Counted from the first letter of the stretch, positions 1 to 6,642 are shown. The stretch: DNA of 9,173 nucleotides from Acidobacteriaceae bacterium (GCA_030040115.1 JASHUH010000491.1:1-9173); one strand, 5' to 3'. A program made the numbers and translations. The notes: generated by a model not told the origin, from the sequence alone.

Positions 1-3
1 GTA

Positions 4-33
4 TACTGTCGTCACTTGTACTGTCGTCACTTG
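4..33. repeat. Tandem 15-base direct repeat (two perfect copies)
   Basis: The 15-mer TACTGTCGTCACTTG occurs at 4-18 and again, head to tail, at 19-33. The window begins at base 1, so further copies to the left cannot be excluded. It lies 46 bases before the start of the small exported-protein gene. It could be a regulator-binding direct repeat or a simple duplication; nothing in the sequence decides between these. Confidence 0.7.
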
Positions 34-66
34 CAGAGCAAGAGGGGAATTCCGGTTACGCCGAAA

Positions 67-74
67 AGAGGAGG
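67..74 (+). promoter_or_regulatory. Strong ribosome binding site for the 79-507 gene
   Basis: AGAGGAGG lies four bases (TACC) before the GTG codon at 79. It is the best Shine-Dalgarno match seen in the window. It decides the start at GTG 79 over the in-frame TTG at 16, which lies inside the direct repeat. Confidence 0.7.
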
Positions 75-78
75 TACC

Positions 79-507
79 GTGTCCAAAGTTTCAGTTCTTG
101 TTTTCGCAGTTCTCACCTTGAGCCTAGTGTGCGGTGCGCCTACGGCATCAGCCCAGGTTACCGTCAACATTGGAGTGGCGCCCGTGTGCCCCTACGGGTA
201 CTTCTCGTATCCCCCATACAATTGCGCACCCTACGGCTACTATGGGCCGGATTGGTTTGTGGGCGGGGTGTTTATTGGAGCAGGCCCGTGGTTCCATGGC
301 CCTGCCCACTTTGCCGGCCACGTCGATAACCGGTTTGACCCTCATCACGGATATAAGGGACCGTTGCCCGCACGCGGAGATGAGGCAAACAACAACTTTC
401 ACGGCAACGAGGCGAGAGATGGCAGAGGCCACGTCGTCAAAGAGAGTCATCCCGCCACCAATGAACACGCGCTTCCCGGACATCAAAGTGGTGGAGGACA
501 TCGGTAG
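79..507 (+). CDS. Small exported Tyr/Gly/Pro- and His-rich protein, function unknown
   Basis: The product has 142 residues when read from GTG 79, chosen because AGAGGAGG precedes it. Residues 4-25 form a signal peptide: a short Lys-containing start, a hydrophobic stretch, then a PTASA-Q cleavage site. The mature protein opens with a Cys-Pro-Tyr-Gly-Tyr stretch (residues 37-41) and a second Cys at 49 followed by PYGYYGPDWF. A Gly-rich segment (GVFIGAGPWFHG, about 63-74) follows, then a polar, His-rich tail (about 75-142) with no clear fold and a GGGHR end. The two cysteines could form a disulfide in the periplasm. Similar short proteins with CPYGYY/APYGYYGP motifs are known as hypothetical proteins in acidobacteria and some proteobacteria; this is recalled, not searched. 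No enzymatic motif is visible. The His-rich tail might bind metal, which is inference. The gene stands alone, convergent with the RlpA-like gene. Confidence 0.8.
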   Translation: MSKVSVLVFAVLTLSLVCGAPTASAQVTVNIGVAPVCPYGYFSYPPYNCAPYGYYGPDWFVGGVFIGAGPWFHGPAHFAGHVDNRFDPHHGYKGPLPARGDEANNNFHGNEARDGRGHVVKESHPATNEHALPGHQSGGGHR

Positions 508-797
508 GGGTCGTGCCCCAGGGAGACCTCTTAACGCATTTCTGCTGGCCGGCGCCATGCGCCGCGCGAGATGTCTCCCGGCCCGCAACATGGCGATCAC
601 CGTTCTGAAGATGTTTTTCTCGCACCCGAAGCTCTATTTAGGTTGAGGGCGAAATACATCGTCAACAGCTTGAGGACCCCGCCGTTTTCGAGCGCCGGAA
701 GGGTGTCGGTAAGTGGGCTTTTCGCCCTGAACCACGAGTTTCGGCGGCGATCAAAATTTAGACTGCGGCGGAAAGAGGGCGAACGGCTCGCGGTGAT
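508..797. other. Intergenic region between convergent genes; no credible gene
   Basis: This 290-base gap separates the ends of two convergent genes. A 76-codon open frame (571-801, +) crosses it, but it has no ribosome binding site or recognisable protein features and runs through the inverted repeats, so it is not called. The gap holds an inverted repeat GGGAGAC (521-527) / GTCTCCC (573-579) that encloses a tight hairpin GGCGC-CAT-GCGCC (551-563). It also holds the longer repeat pair at 641-733. The first structure could end transcription of the 79-507 gene, but no clear T-tract follows it. Confidence 0.5.
641..733. repeat. 14-base inverted repeat pair (13/14) with 65-base spacer
   Basis: GGTTGAGGGCGAAA at 641-654 is matched by TTTCGCCCTGAACC at 720-733, whose reverse complement differs at one position. 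A further direct copy of GAGGGCGAA lies at about 776-784. The arms could form a long stem in RNA between the two convergent genes, or be the ends of a short non-coding mobile element. No flanking target duplication was seen. Confidence 0.55.
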
Positions 798-1343
798 TTA
801 GCGTCCGCGGCCGAGGGAGAGGACTTCGAGGTCCACTTGGGCCAAGCCGGAATGAATTATGGCTAGCTTTTCGGCGGCGGCGAAAGAGAGGTCGATGATG
901 CGGCCCTGATGGAGGAGATCGCCGCGATCGGTGATGCGGACCACGACGGAGCGTTTGTTCTTGCGGTTGATCACGCGGACGATGGAGCCGAAGGGGAGGG
1001 TGGAATGGCAGGCGGTGAGGGCGAACATGTTGTAGCGCTCGCCGCTGGCGGTCGTCCGGCCGTCGAACATGGCGCCGTACCAGGAGGCAAGGCCGTGGAG
1101 CTTGCCGCGCCACAGGCGGTCGGCTCGCCTCGGGGTGGTGAGAGAAGGCGGAGTAGCGGTGACGAGCGGGGAAGCGGCGGCAGCGGCTGGGACCCGGCGA
1201 GGAAGATGCGCGTCGGCCTGCACGGTCCGCGTGGGAAGAAAGACCACCACAGCGGTTACCGCAAGCGAGGAAGCCCCTGCGAGCAGGCAAATGCCCAGAG
1301 GAGTTTTCAGGTTCACGTGGCGCGATTTCTGTCTTTTCACCAT
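798..1343 (-). CDS. rlpA: RlpA-like double-psi beta-barrel protein (septal-ring lytic transglycosylase family)
   Basis: The product has 181 residues. Residues 12-37 are a signal peptide or membrane anchor, followed by an Ala/Pro/Thr-rich linker to about 80. Residues 83-176 form the RlpA-type double-psi beta-barrel: GLASWYG (84-90), DGRTTASGERYN (94-105), a TACHSTLPFG strand with His113, and RITDRG with Asp139 followed by GRIIDLS. The His and Asp positions seen as important for glycan-strand cleavage in characterised RlpA proteins appear kept. In those proteins the enzyme cleaves peptidoglycan strands lacking stem peptides. There is no SPOR domain after the barrel, and the only early Cys (19, in LGIC) does not fit a lipobox. 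It is therefore a short, probably non-lipidated form, and septal targeting cannot be inferred. The ATG at 1343 has no strong ribosome binding site; the GTG at 1316 is an alternative. The symbol is a family-level assignment. Confidence 0.85.
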   Translation of the reverse strand: MVKRQKSRHVNLKTPLGICLLAGASSLAVTAVVVFLPTRTVQADAHLPRRVPAAAAASPLVTATPPSLTTPRRADRLWRGKLHGLASWYGAMFDGRTTASGERYNMFALTACHSTLPFGSIVRVINRKNKRSVVVRITDRGDLLHQGRIIDLSFAAAEKLAIIHSGLAQVDLEVLSLGRGR

Positions 1344-1403
1344 TCGGTCATTTTACCAACGCGGCGTCGTTTTTCAGCTCAAAATCGTCGGCAGATGGGG
1401 GAT

Positions 1404-1418
1404 TTTTCTTGAAGAAAA
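1404..1418. promoter_or_regulatory. 15-base AT-rich palindrome upstream of the RlpA-like gene
   Basis: TTTTCTT-G-AAGAAAA is a perfect palindrome around one central base, about 60 bases upstream of the RlpA-like start. It is the size and position of a dimeric regulator site, but short AT palindromes arise by chance and no promoter could be fixed beside it. Confidence 0.25.
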
Positions 1419-1438
1419 GACTGCCGCCGCAAACTGAC

Positions 1439-1507
1439 GGCTAAGTGTCTGGTTAGCCTTGGTTTATTCGCTGCGCAGGGTCTTCCAATTCCCTATATGG
1501 ATTGGAA
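1439..1507. repeat. Two small hairpins in the gap upstream of the RlpA-like gene
   Basis: GGCTAA (1439-1444) pairs with TTAGCC (1453-1458) across 8 bases. Separately, TTCCAATTCC (1483-1492) pairs with GGATTGGAA (1499-1507) across CTATAT, leaving one bulged base. They lie in the 260-base gap between the flavoprotein end and the RlpA-like start. No gene was found in that gap. Confidence 0.4.
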
Positions 1508-1529
1508 AAAATCGAATCTGGCGAATGGG

Positions 1530-1571
1530 AAACGGCTGGGCGCGGCGATACGGGCCGCCCAAGCGCCGTTT
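1530..1571 (-). terminator. Probable terminator-type hairpin after the flavoprotein gene
   Basis: AAACGGC (1530-1536) pairs with GCCGTTT (1565-1571), and TGGGCG (1537-1542) with CGCCCA (1556-1561), with a 3-base bulge on one side. The stem sits about 33 bases beyond the flavoprotein stop. On the - strand it is followed, about 19 bases later, by a run of six T (1506-1511). The spacing to the T run is longer than in a classical intrinsic terminator. Confidence 0.5.
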
Positions 1572-1603
1572 GTTCAGCGGAGGGTAGCGGAGAGGGCCGG
1601 CCG

Positions 1604-2671
1604 TCATTGTTCCAAGCCGGCGGGTGCTCGCGATTCGCGGGAAGGGCTGGGACTTAGGGGTTCGAGTTCGTAGCCGGCGAAGCGATATTGGAAGGGCGCG
1701 GAACGGCGGAGACGTTGCTGGGCCCAGGCGATGCCCCGCTCAAGGGAAGCGGTCTCGCTTTTCCAGAATTGGCCTGAACCGCCGCCTTGATAAAAGGGCA
1801 GACAAACCTGGAGATGGCGCAGGAAGCCCTGCAGCAGGCGGGTGGAATAGTGATCGAGGAGGTTAGCGCGCGGCTGGCCATTGGCGACGGCCTGGAGGAC
1901 GGCCGAGGCGAGGAGCGCGACGCGGGCGGCGTGACCGGCGCCCTCACCGCAGAGGGGATCGAAGGTCATGGCGGCCGATCCCAGGGCGAGCCAGTCGGGG
2001 CCGCAGACTTCAGTGAGGATTTGCGGGAAGGCGGGGAAGGCGCGCGAAGCGGCGGTTTCGAGGTGCACAATCTGGGGGGCGACCAGGACGCTTTGGTCGA
2101 GGAGGGTCTCGGGGAGCTTTTCAGGCGTGTAGCCAGTGGCGATGAGCGCGCCGCGGGCATCGCCGGCGGGAAGCAGAAAGAGCCAACCGTCGGGCAGGGA
2201 CTCGACCCAGCAGGCGTCCTGCGCCGCGGGGGGCGTGAGCACGACCGAAGCGACTGAGGCACAGCGGGCGCCGAAACTTTGCAGCGCAGGAAGGGCGGCG
2301 CAATCCGATGTGGCGACCAGGGACCAGGCAGCGGGCGAGGCGGGATCGGTTGCAGCGACGGGCGTCTGGCGCCAGAGACGGTCGAGGAGATCCATTTCCG
2401 AGACGACGAGACCGCGATGGGGAAGGTCGAGGGTCTCCGCATGGGGGCCCCAGCGGACGATGCGGCGGCGAATGCGCGGCGCTTGGGCGAAGAGATCGGG
2501 GGCGCGGAAGATGTCGCAGAGCAGCGATTGCGTGGCGTCGCTGACGAGGAGACGGGCGGGCTTGGGGCGGCCGGTTTTGTGCAGAGAGACGGAGAAGCCG
2601 CGGTCGATAAGGAGATGGGCCGCGCAACAGGCGGCGAGACCGTCACCGATGATGTTGATTTGTGCCGCCAT
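1604..2671 (-). CDS. FAD-dependent oxidoreductase, halogenase / geranylgeranyl-reductase-like
   Basis: The product has 355 residues from ATG 2671. An N-terminal Rossmann beta-alpha-beta (residues 5-30) carries IIGDGLAA with Gly9 and Gly11, the FAD ADP-binding motif. A second flavin motif, LGSAAMTFDPLCGEGAGHA (230-248), matches the G-D-A-A...D-P-x-x-G-x-G region of the p-hydroxybenzoate-hydroxylase superfamily (flavin halogenases, FixC/geranylgeranyl reductases, LodB/QhpG-like maturases), with Ser232 where Asp is usual. GWLFLLPAG (162-170) recalls the halogenase GWxWxIP motif but lacks its second Trp, so a halogenase call is not supported. It looks cytoplasmic, and its substrate is unknown. 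A longer open frame begins at 2782. That extension is low-complexity, crosses a palindromic hairpin and precedes the Rossmann start, so ATG 2671 is preferred. The gene follows the TonB receptor on the same strand; shared transcription is possible but unproven. Confidence 0.75.
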   Translation of the reverse strand: MAAQINIIGDGLAACCAAHLLIDRGFSVSLHKTGRPKPARLLVSDATQSLLCDIFRAPDLFAQAPRIRRRIVRWGPHAETLDLPHRGLVVSEMDLLDRLWRQTPVAATDPASPAAWSLVATSDCAALPALQSFGARCASVASVVLTPPAAQDACWVESLPDGWLFLLPAGDARGALIATGYTPEKLPETLLDQSVLVAPQIVHLETAASRAFPAFPQILTEVCGPDWLALGSAAMTFDPLCGEGAGHAARVALLASAVLQAVANGQPRANLLDHYSTRLLQGFLRHLQVCLPFYQGGGSGQFWKSETASLERGIAWAQQRLRRSAPFQYRFAGYELEPLSPSPSRESRAPAGLEQ

Positions 2672-2733
2672 GTTCCCAGATCTCATAGTAGGCGAGCCAG
2701 CGAGTCTGCGGGTTAGCGAACGAGCGGGAGAGC

Positions 2734-2778
2734 GGCGTCCCATCCTTGCCACAAAAAGCGCGGCAAGGACGAGGCGCC
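2734..2778. repeat. REP-like palindrome between receptor and flavoprotein genes
   Basis: GGCGTCCCATCCTTGCC (2734-2750) and GGCAAGGACGAGGCGCC (2762-2778) are inverted arms with 14/17 identity and a perfect 7-base inner stem, CCTTGCC/GGCAAGG. The loop is 11 bases. In - strand RNA, the sense of the receptor transcript, two of the three mismatches become G-U pairs, so the hairpin folds best there, about 32 bases past the receptor stop. It shares CCATCCTTGCC and GCGGCAAGG with the palindrome at 6565-6597. It could end or stabilise the receptor mRNA, or be a repeated intergenic element. Confidence 0.65.
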
Positions 2779-2809
2779 CCATATTCGTACAACGCGAACG
2801 GACAGAGGT

Positions 2810-5800
2810 TTAGAAAGTGAGGCGGCCGGTGAGCATCATGCTGCGCGGCCCGGCGTTGCCCTGCGATTGGACGCTGTCGAGCACGCCGAAGTTCGATGTG
2901 CCAACCACCATCGACGCAGGGATGTCGAGGTTTTGATGGTTGAAGATGTTCTGCGCCTGAGCTCCAAACTGAAAGCCGTACCGTTCGCTGAAGGCGAAGG
3001 TTTTGAAGAGCGAAGCCGACACGGTAGCGGTTCCCGCCCCCTGGACGCTTCCTACCGAAGCCGTGCCTTGGCGGGCGACGTTATTGGGCGGGTCGGTCCA
3101 AGCTGCGGGGTTCAGCAGATTGCGGGCTCCCTGGCCGTGGAGGTAAGGGGCAACATTCGGAACCACGTCGGCGCGGGCGTAGCCGACGGTTTCATAAATG
3201 CCGGTACCCGTGGGATCGACGCTTGAGTTCGCCAGCGGAGTGAGGAACGGGCCGCTCTGGAAGAGCATGAAGCTGGCCAGTTGCCAGCCTCCGACGGCGC
3301 TGTCGACAAGCTTGCTGGAGCTGGCGAGGAAGGTGCGGTTGTGGCCGAAGGGCAATTGATAGAGGAAAGAGGCCAGACCGCGATGGCGGCTGGTGAACTC
3401 CACATTGCCGTAGTCGAGGCCGGGATGGAAGCGGTCGCTGGGATTGGTTCCTTCTTCCACTTCGAAGCCGTTCGGGGCTCCGCCTTCGGAGTCCGAGAGG
3501 TCGCGGGCGAAGGTGTAGCTGCCCTGGAATTGAAGACCGTTGGACATGCGATGGATAGCCTCGACGGTGAAGGCGTTGTAATTGGCTTCGTCGAGGTTCA
3601 GCACTTCATCGATGGTGCTCATTTCAGGGAAGGGTCGCGAAGGATAGGCGGCGGCGTAACCCGCGGTGTTGTAGGGGAGCTGATTGAGGTCGGCGAAGCT
3701 GGTGAGATTGCTGGAGTGGTTGCCCATATACGAGAGGCGGAGACCGGTGTTGAAGCCAAGGTCGCGCTCGATGGTGAGGTTCCACTCCTGGGTGGTGGGG
3801 TCCTTGTACTGGGTGGTCACGCCGTAGTCAAACGAGAGCGTGCCGCTGGCGGCGTTGGCGAACTGGAAGGGCGAGGGGAAGGCGAGCGCGGGCTGCCCCG
3901 ATGAAGTGTAGGAGTTATGGGAGACGTAAACGGCGGACGACTCGACCGCCCAGCCGCCGACGACATTGCCGCCGAGCGCGGTTTCGATAAAGCGTCCGTA
4001 GCCGCCGCGAAGGACGGTTTTGTCGTTATGGAAAGGACGCCAGGCGAAGCCAATGCGAGGGCCGAAGTCGGTCATGCCGGCCTTGACCAGGGTGATGGGA
4101 AGGCCATCTTGCGCGGCGGTAATGATGGGCAGGGGCGCCATGCCGGCGGCGAAACTGGGTAGGGTGAGTTTGTCAAGGGCGTAGTCGTTGGGAACGACGA
4201 TGGCGCCCTGGACGTACTCTCCGTTCTGGAAAGAGGAGTAGGTGGGATCAAAGTTGGCGCTGTTGTACTCGTGATCGCCGAGGGTGGGGTGCCACTCCCA
4301 ACGCAGGCCGTAGTTGAGGTCGAGCGACGGGGTGACCTTCCAGGAGTCCTGCGCGAAGAAGGCGAGGTTGTAGCCGAAGCCGTTCATGTCGGCGTCGAGA
4401 ACGTCGGCGGTTTCGGTCGCATCCGGAACGCCGAGAAGGAACTCTGCAAAGGGCTCTCCGACTTGCGCGCCAACGGCGGAAGAACCGTTGAAGGTGTACT
4501 TGCCCAAGCGCAAGGAGCCGAAGACGTTGCTGGCGAAGGCGTTGAGATAGCTGTAGGTGCCGCCGAACTTGAGGGTATGGGTTCCTCGAATCCAGGTAAG
4601 GTTATCGAGGGCTTCGATGACGCGGCTGCGGTCCACCGCCGAGCCATGGCCACCCGTGGCCGTGAACCCGGTGATGACAAAATTCGGCGCGGCCCCAACG
4701 GAGGGGCTGATGAGATCGGGGATGCCGGAGATGCCCAGAGCGCCGAAATCGCTGGCGCTGGAGTTGTAATTGACGCCGGTGCTGGTGACAAACTTGCTTA
4801 GGCCGAAGCGGACCTCATTGACGATGCTTGGGGTAAGAGTGGCGGTATAGGCGGTGGTGAAGCTGGTGTCCTTTTGCGGTTCGCTGAAGGCGCCAACCAG
4901 CGCGGAGCCCCCGTTGCTGGCGCTGGAAGTGGGCGCCGAGGCCAGGGACCGTTGCTTATAGCTGACGCGCGCGAAGATGGACTGGTGGGAGGTGATGTTC
5001 TGGTCGATGCGGAGATCCCCCTGATCAGAGGAAATGGGGGTGGGAAAGTTCTCGACATAGTTGTTGGAAATGGCGTTTGCCGCGCCGGTATTCGGCTTTG
5101 GATAGAGCTGGCTCAAAGCTTCAGTCGCCACCGGGGAGAAATCCTGGGCGGGAATCTGGTTGTTTTGGAACGGGGTTCCGTCCACGTTGTAAATCTGCGT
5201 GGGATAAACGGAGAGATCGCCGCTGCGCATGGTTAGTGAAGGAACGCTTTGCACAACCACCGATTGCTGCGGCAGGCGCAACCCTTCGTAGCTGGCGAAA
5301 TAGAAGGTTTTATCTTTGCCGTTGTAGAGCTTGGGCAGGATGACCGGACCGCCGAAGAAGGCGCCGAAATCGTTCATGACGATCTTGGGTTTGGTGTTGG
5401 CGAAGGGGTTCTTGGCGTTGAAGCCGGCGGTCTCATAGTTGTCGTAGGCTCCCCCGTGGGGATTGTTGGCGCCGCTTTTGGAGACGGTGGTGATGTCGGC
5501 GACGCCGCCGTATTCGGCGTTATTGCTGTTCTGGTTGACCTGGATTTCTTCAATGGAGGCGAAGGAGGGGAACAACTCGGGCGCGGGGGCGCTGGACTCG
5601 ACGTCCATGGTGCTGATGCCGTCGACGGTGACGGACAACATGGCGGGCTTGGCGCCGGCGACGGAGAGATCGCCGGAATCGTCGGTTTGCACGCCGGACT
5701 GCGAGGTGAGCGTAGCGAAGGGGCTGGTGGAACCGGAGGCGCGGGAGCTGATGGCGAGGGGCAACTGATCGAGTTCTTCGCCGGTGCGGGTTTCGCCGAG

Positions 5801-6265
5801 GTTGGAGGTGTCAGCGTTGATGACCGTCGCGCCGCCGTTGACGACTACAGTTTGCGCGACGTTGCCGACCGTGAGTTTGGCGTCGACGCGCTGGACTTCG
5901 CGGGCTTGAAGAACGAGGCCGGAATAGACGCCTTTATTGAATCCAGCGGCGTCGACTTCGATGGTGTACGCGCCGGCGTCGACGTTCTGGAAGCTGTAAT
6001 CGCCTTTGGCGTCGGTCTGGGTTTTCGCCGTGGCGGAAGTTCCCATATTGATGAGCGTGACGCTGGCGCCGGGAAGGACGCTTCCCGAGGGATCGCGCAC
6101 CGTGCCGATGAAAGAGCCGAAGGTGGACTGCGCCGATGCCGGGAAGGCAAAGACGAGGGCCAGCAAAAGGAAGAGACCGGCGGTTGCGAAGTGGGGACGC
6201 GAGGAAGAACGATGAGCGAATCGACCGCCGAGAATGGGAAGATGACACGTCATTGGCGGATGCAC
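2810..6265 (-). CDS. TonB-dependent outer-membrane receptor, Oar-like, with carboxypeptidase-regulatory-like domain
   Basis: The product has 1151 residues, within the usual size of acidobacterial Oar-like receptors. A cytoplasmic lead of about 27 residues precedes a hydrophobic core (28-41) and a PASA-Q cleavage site near 45-46. Residues 50-135 form a carboxypeptidase-regulatory-like beta-sandwich (GTVRDPSGSVLPGASVTL, then TDAKGDYSFQNVDAGAYTIEV). The plug follows (about 137-330), with VDGISTMD, EEIQVNQNSNNAEYGG and the FGGPVILP...FYFASYEGLR block typical of this family. The remainder is the beta-barrel, ending in TGRLTF with the terminal Phe used for outer-membrane assembly. It should bind and perhaps import a large or scarce substrate using TonB energy; the ligand is not predictable. 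The GTG start at 6265 has AGAAGG five bases upstream; ATG 6253, four codons in, is an alternative. The only same-strand gene close downstream is the flavoprotein. No frameshift or truncation was seen. Confidence 0.93.
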   Translation of the reverse strand: MHPPMTCHLPILGGRFAHRSSSRPHFATAGLFLLLALVFAFPASAQSTFGSFIGTVRDPSGSVLPGASVTLINMGTSATAKTQTDAKGDYSFQNVDAGAYTIEVDAAGFNKGVYSGLVLQAREVQRVDAKLTVGNVAQTVVVNGGATVINADTSNLGETRTGEELDQLPLAISSRASGSTSPFATLTSQSGVQTDDSGDLSVAGAKPAMLSVTVDGISTMDVESSAPAPELFPSFASIEEIQVNQNSNNAEYGGVADITTVSKSGANNPHGGAYDNYETAGFNAKNPFANTKPKIVMNDFGAFFGGPVILPKLYNGKDKTFYFASYEGLRLPQQSVVVQSVPSLTMRSGDLSVYPTQIYNVDGTPFQNNQIPAQDFSPVATEALSQLYPKPNTGAANAISNNYVENFPTPISSDQGDLRIDQNITSHQSIFARVSYKQRSLASAPTSSASNGGSALVGAFSEPQKDTSFTTAYTATLTPSIVNEVRFGLSKFVTSTGVNYNSSASDFGALGISGIPDLISPSVGAAPNFVITGFTATGGHGSAVDRSRVIEALDNLTWIRGTHTLKFGGTYSYLNAFASNVFGSLRLGKYTFNGSSAVGAQVGEPFAEFLLGVPDATETADVLDADMNGFGYNLAFFAQDSWKVTPSLDLNYGLRWEWHPTLGDHEYNSANFDPTYSSFQNGEYVQGAIVVPNDYALDKLTLPSFAAGMAPLPIITAAQDGLPITLVKAGMTDFGPRIGFAWRPFHNDKTVLRGGYGRFIETALGGNVVGGWAVESSAVYVSHNSYTSSGQPALAFPSPFQFANAASGTLSFDYGVTTQYKDPTTQEWNLTIERDLGFNTGLRLSYMGNHSSNLTSFADLNQLPYNTAGYAAAYPSRPFPEMSTIDEVLNLDEANYNAFTVEAIHRMSNGLQFQGSYTFARDLSDSEGGAPNGFEVEEGTNPSDRFHPGLDYGNVEFTSRHRGLASFLYQLPFGHNRTFLASSSKLVDSAVGGWQLASFMLFQSGPFLTPLANSSVDPTGTGIYETVGYARADVVPNVAPYLHGQGARNLLNPAAWTDPPNNVARQGTASVGSVQGAGTATVSASLFKTFAFSERYGFQFGAQAQNIFNHQNLDIPASMVVGTSNFGVLDSVQSQGNAGPRSMMLTGRLTF

Positions 6266-6270
6266 CTCAA

Positions 6271-6276
6271 CCTTCT
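6271..6276 (-). promoter_or_regulatory. Ribosome binding site for the TonB receptor
   Basis: On the - strand AGAAGG lies five bases before the GTG at 6265. This favours the GTG over the in-frame ATG four codons downstream, whose nearest purine run is poorly placed. Confidence 0.5.
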
Positions 6277-6296
6277 GGAAATTTGGTTTATCGAGT

Positions 6297-6312
6297 GACG
6301 AATAGACGAATA
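6297..6312. repeat. Tandem 8-base repeat in the receptor leader
   Basis: GACGAATA is present twice in tandem (6297-6304 and 6305-6312), about 32 bases upstream of the receptor start codon. In the - strand sense it reads TATTCGTC twice. It may lie in the 5' untranslated leader or promoter; its role is unknown. Confidence 0.4.
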
Positions 6313-6476
6313 CACTTCCACCGGATTACGGCGCGGAAGCGTTTGAGCAGGCATGAATTCTCTACCGCGAAATCGAAGGGCAGGAAAGAGAGCTAGGCGC
6401 CATTGCTTCGCTGCGATCTTATGGTGATTACGATAAGGGAAGGTGAGCGACGCTCAAAATACATTTACGTTATGTT

Positions 6477-6489
6477 TCGATCAGATCGA
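6477..6489. promoter_or_regulatory. 13-base palindrome, possible operator
   Basis: TCGATC-A-GATCGA is a perfect palindrome with one central base, about 212 bases upstream of the receptor start and just outside the nested repeat element. It has the form of a dimer-binding site, but no matching regulator gene or fixed promoter is present in the window. Confidence 0.25.
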
Positions 6490-6507
6490 GCGATGCTTGT
6501 GGGGAAG

Positions 6508-6614
6508 GCGAGTTGCAAAAAAAGTTAGCCGGGATGCAGGTTTAGTTAGCTCGAGCCGGGTGCGCCATCCTTGCCGCGTCCTTTGCGGCAAGGGTGGAAT
6601 TGCAACTAACTCGC
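6508..6614. repeat. Nested inverted-repeat element (REP/MITE-like), about 107 bases
   Basis: The outer arms are GCGAGTTGCAA (6508-6518) and TTGCAACTAACTCGC (6600-6614); they are inverted copies apart from a four-base insertion in the right arm. Inside, AGTTAG (6544-6549) pairs with CTAACT (6606-6611). At the core, CCATCCTTGCCGC (6565-6577) pairs with GCGGCAAGGGTGG (6585-6597) at 12 of 13 positions, around the loop GTCCTTT. The core shares CCATCCTTGCC and GCGGCAAGG with the palindrome at 2734-2778 on the other side of the receptor gene. There is no coding capacity, and no target-site duplication was found at the outer ends. Confidence 0.6.
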
Positions 6615-6622
6615 GGTGTCCC

Positions 6623-6642
6623 GGGTCTCGCTTTGGGGACCC
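6623..6642. repeat. Short GC-rich hairpin next to the nested element
   Basis: GGGTCTC (6623-6629) pairs with GGGACCC (6636-6642) around GCTTTG, with one G-T pair. It starts nine bases after the nested element and may be part of the same composite structure. Confidence 0.4.

Noticed and set aside
571..801. 76-codon open frame on the + strand between the convergent genes
   Set aside because: No ribosome binding site, no recognisable protein features, and it crosses both inverted repeats of the gap.
1604..2671. Calling the flavoprotein a tryptophan halogenase
   Set aside because: The diagnostic GWxWxIP motif is incomplete and the second flavin motif differs, so only a superfamily-level assignment is justified.
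2672..2782. 37-residue N-terminal extension of the flavoprotein from ATG 2782
   Set aside because: It is Arg/Ala-rich, lies before the Rossmann motif that normally opens these proteins, and is largely made by the palindromic hairpin at 2734-2778.
5249..6298. 349-codon open frame on the + strand opposite the receptor gene
   Set aside because: It is the antisense shadow of the receptor: GC-rich codon bias creates long stop-free frames on the other strand. The product is a Gly/Ala/Asp/Val-rich string without domains.
6508..6614. CRISPR-like or integron-type repeat
   Set aside because: The repeats are inverted and nested, with no regularly spaced direct repeats, no spacers, no cas genes and no integrase in the window.
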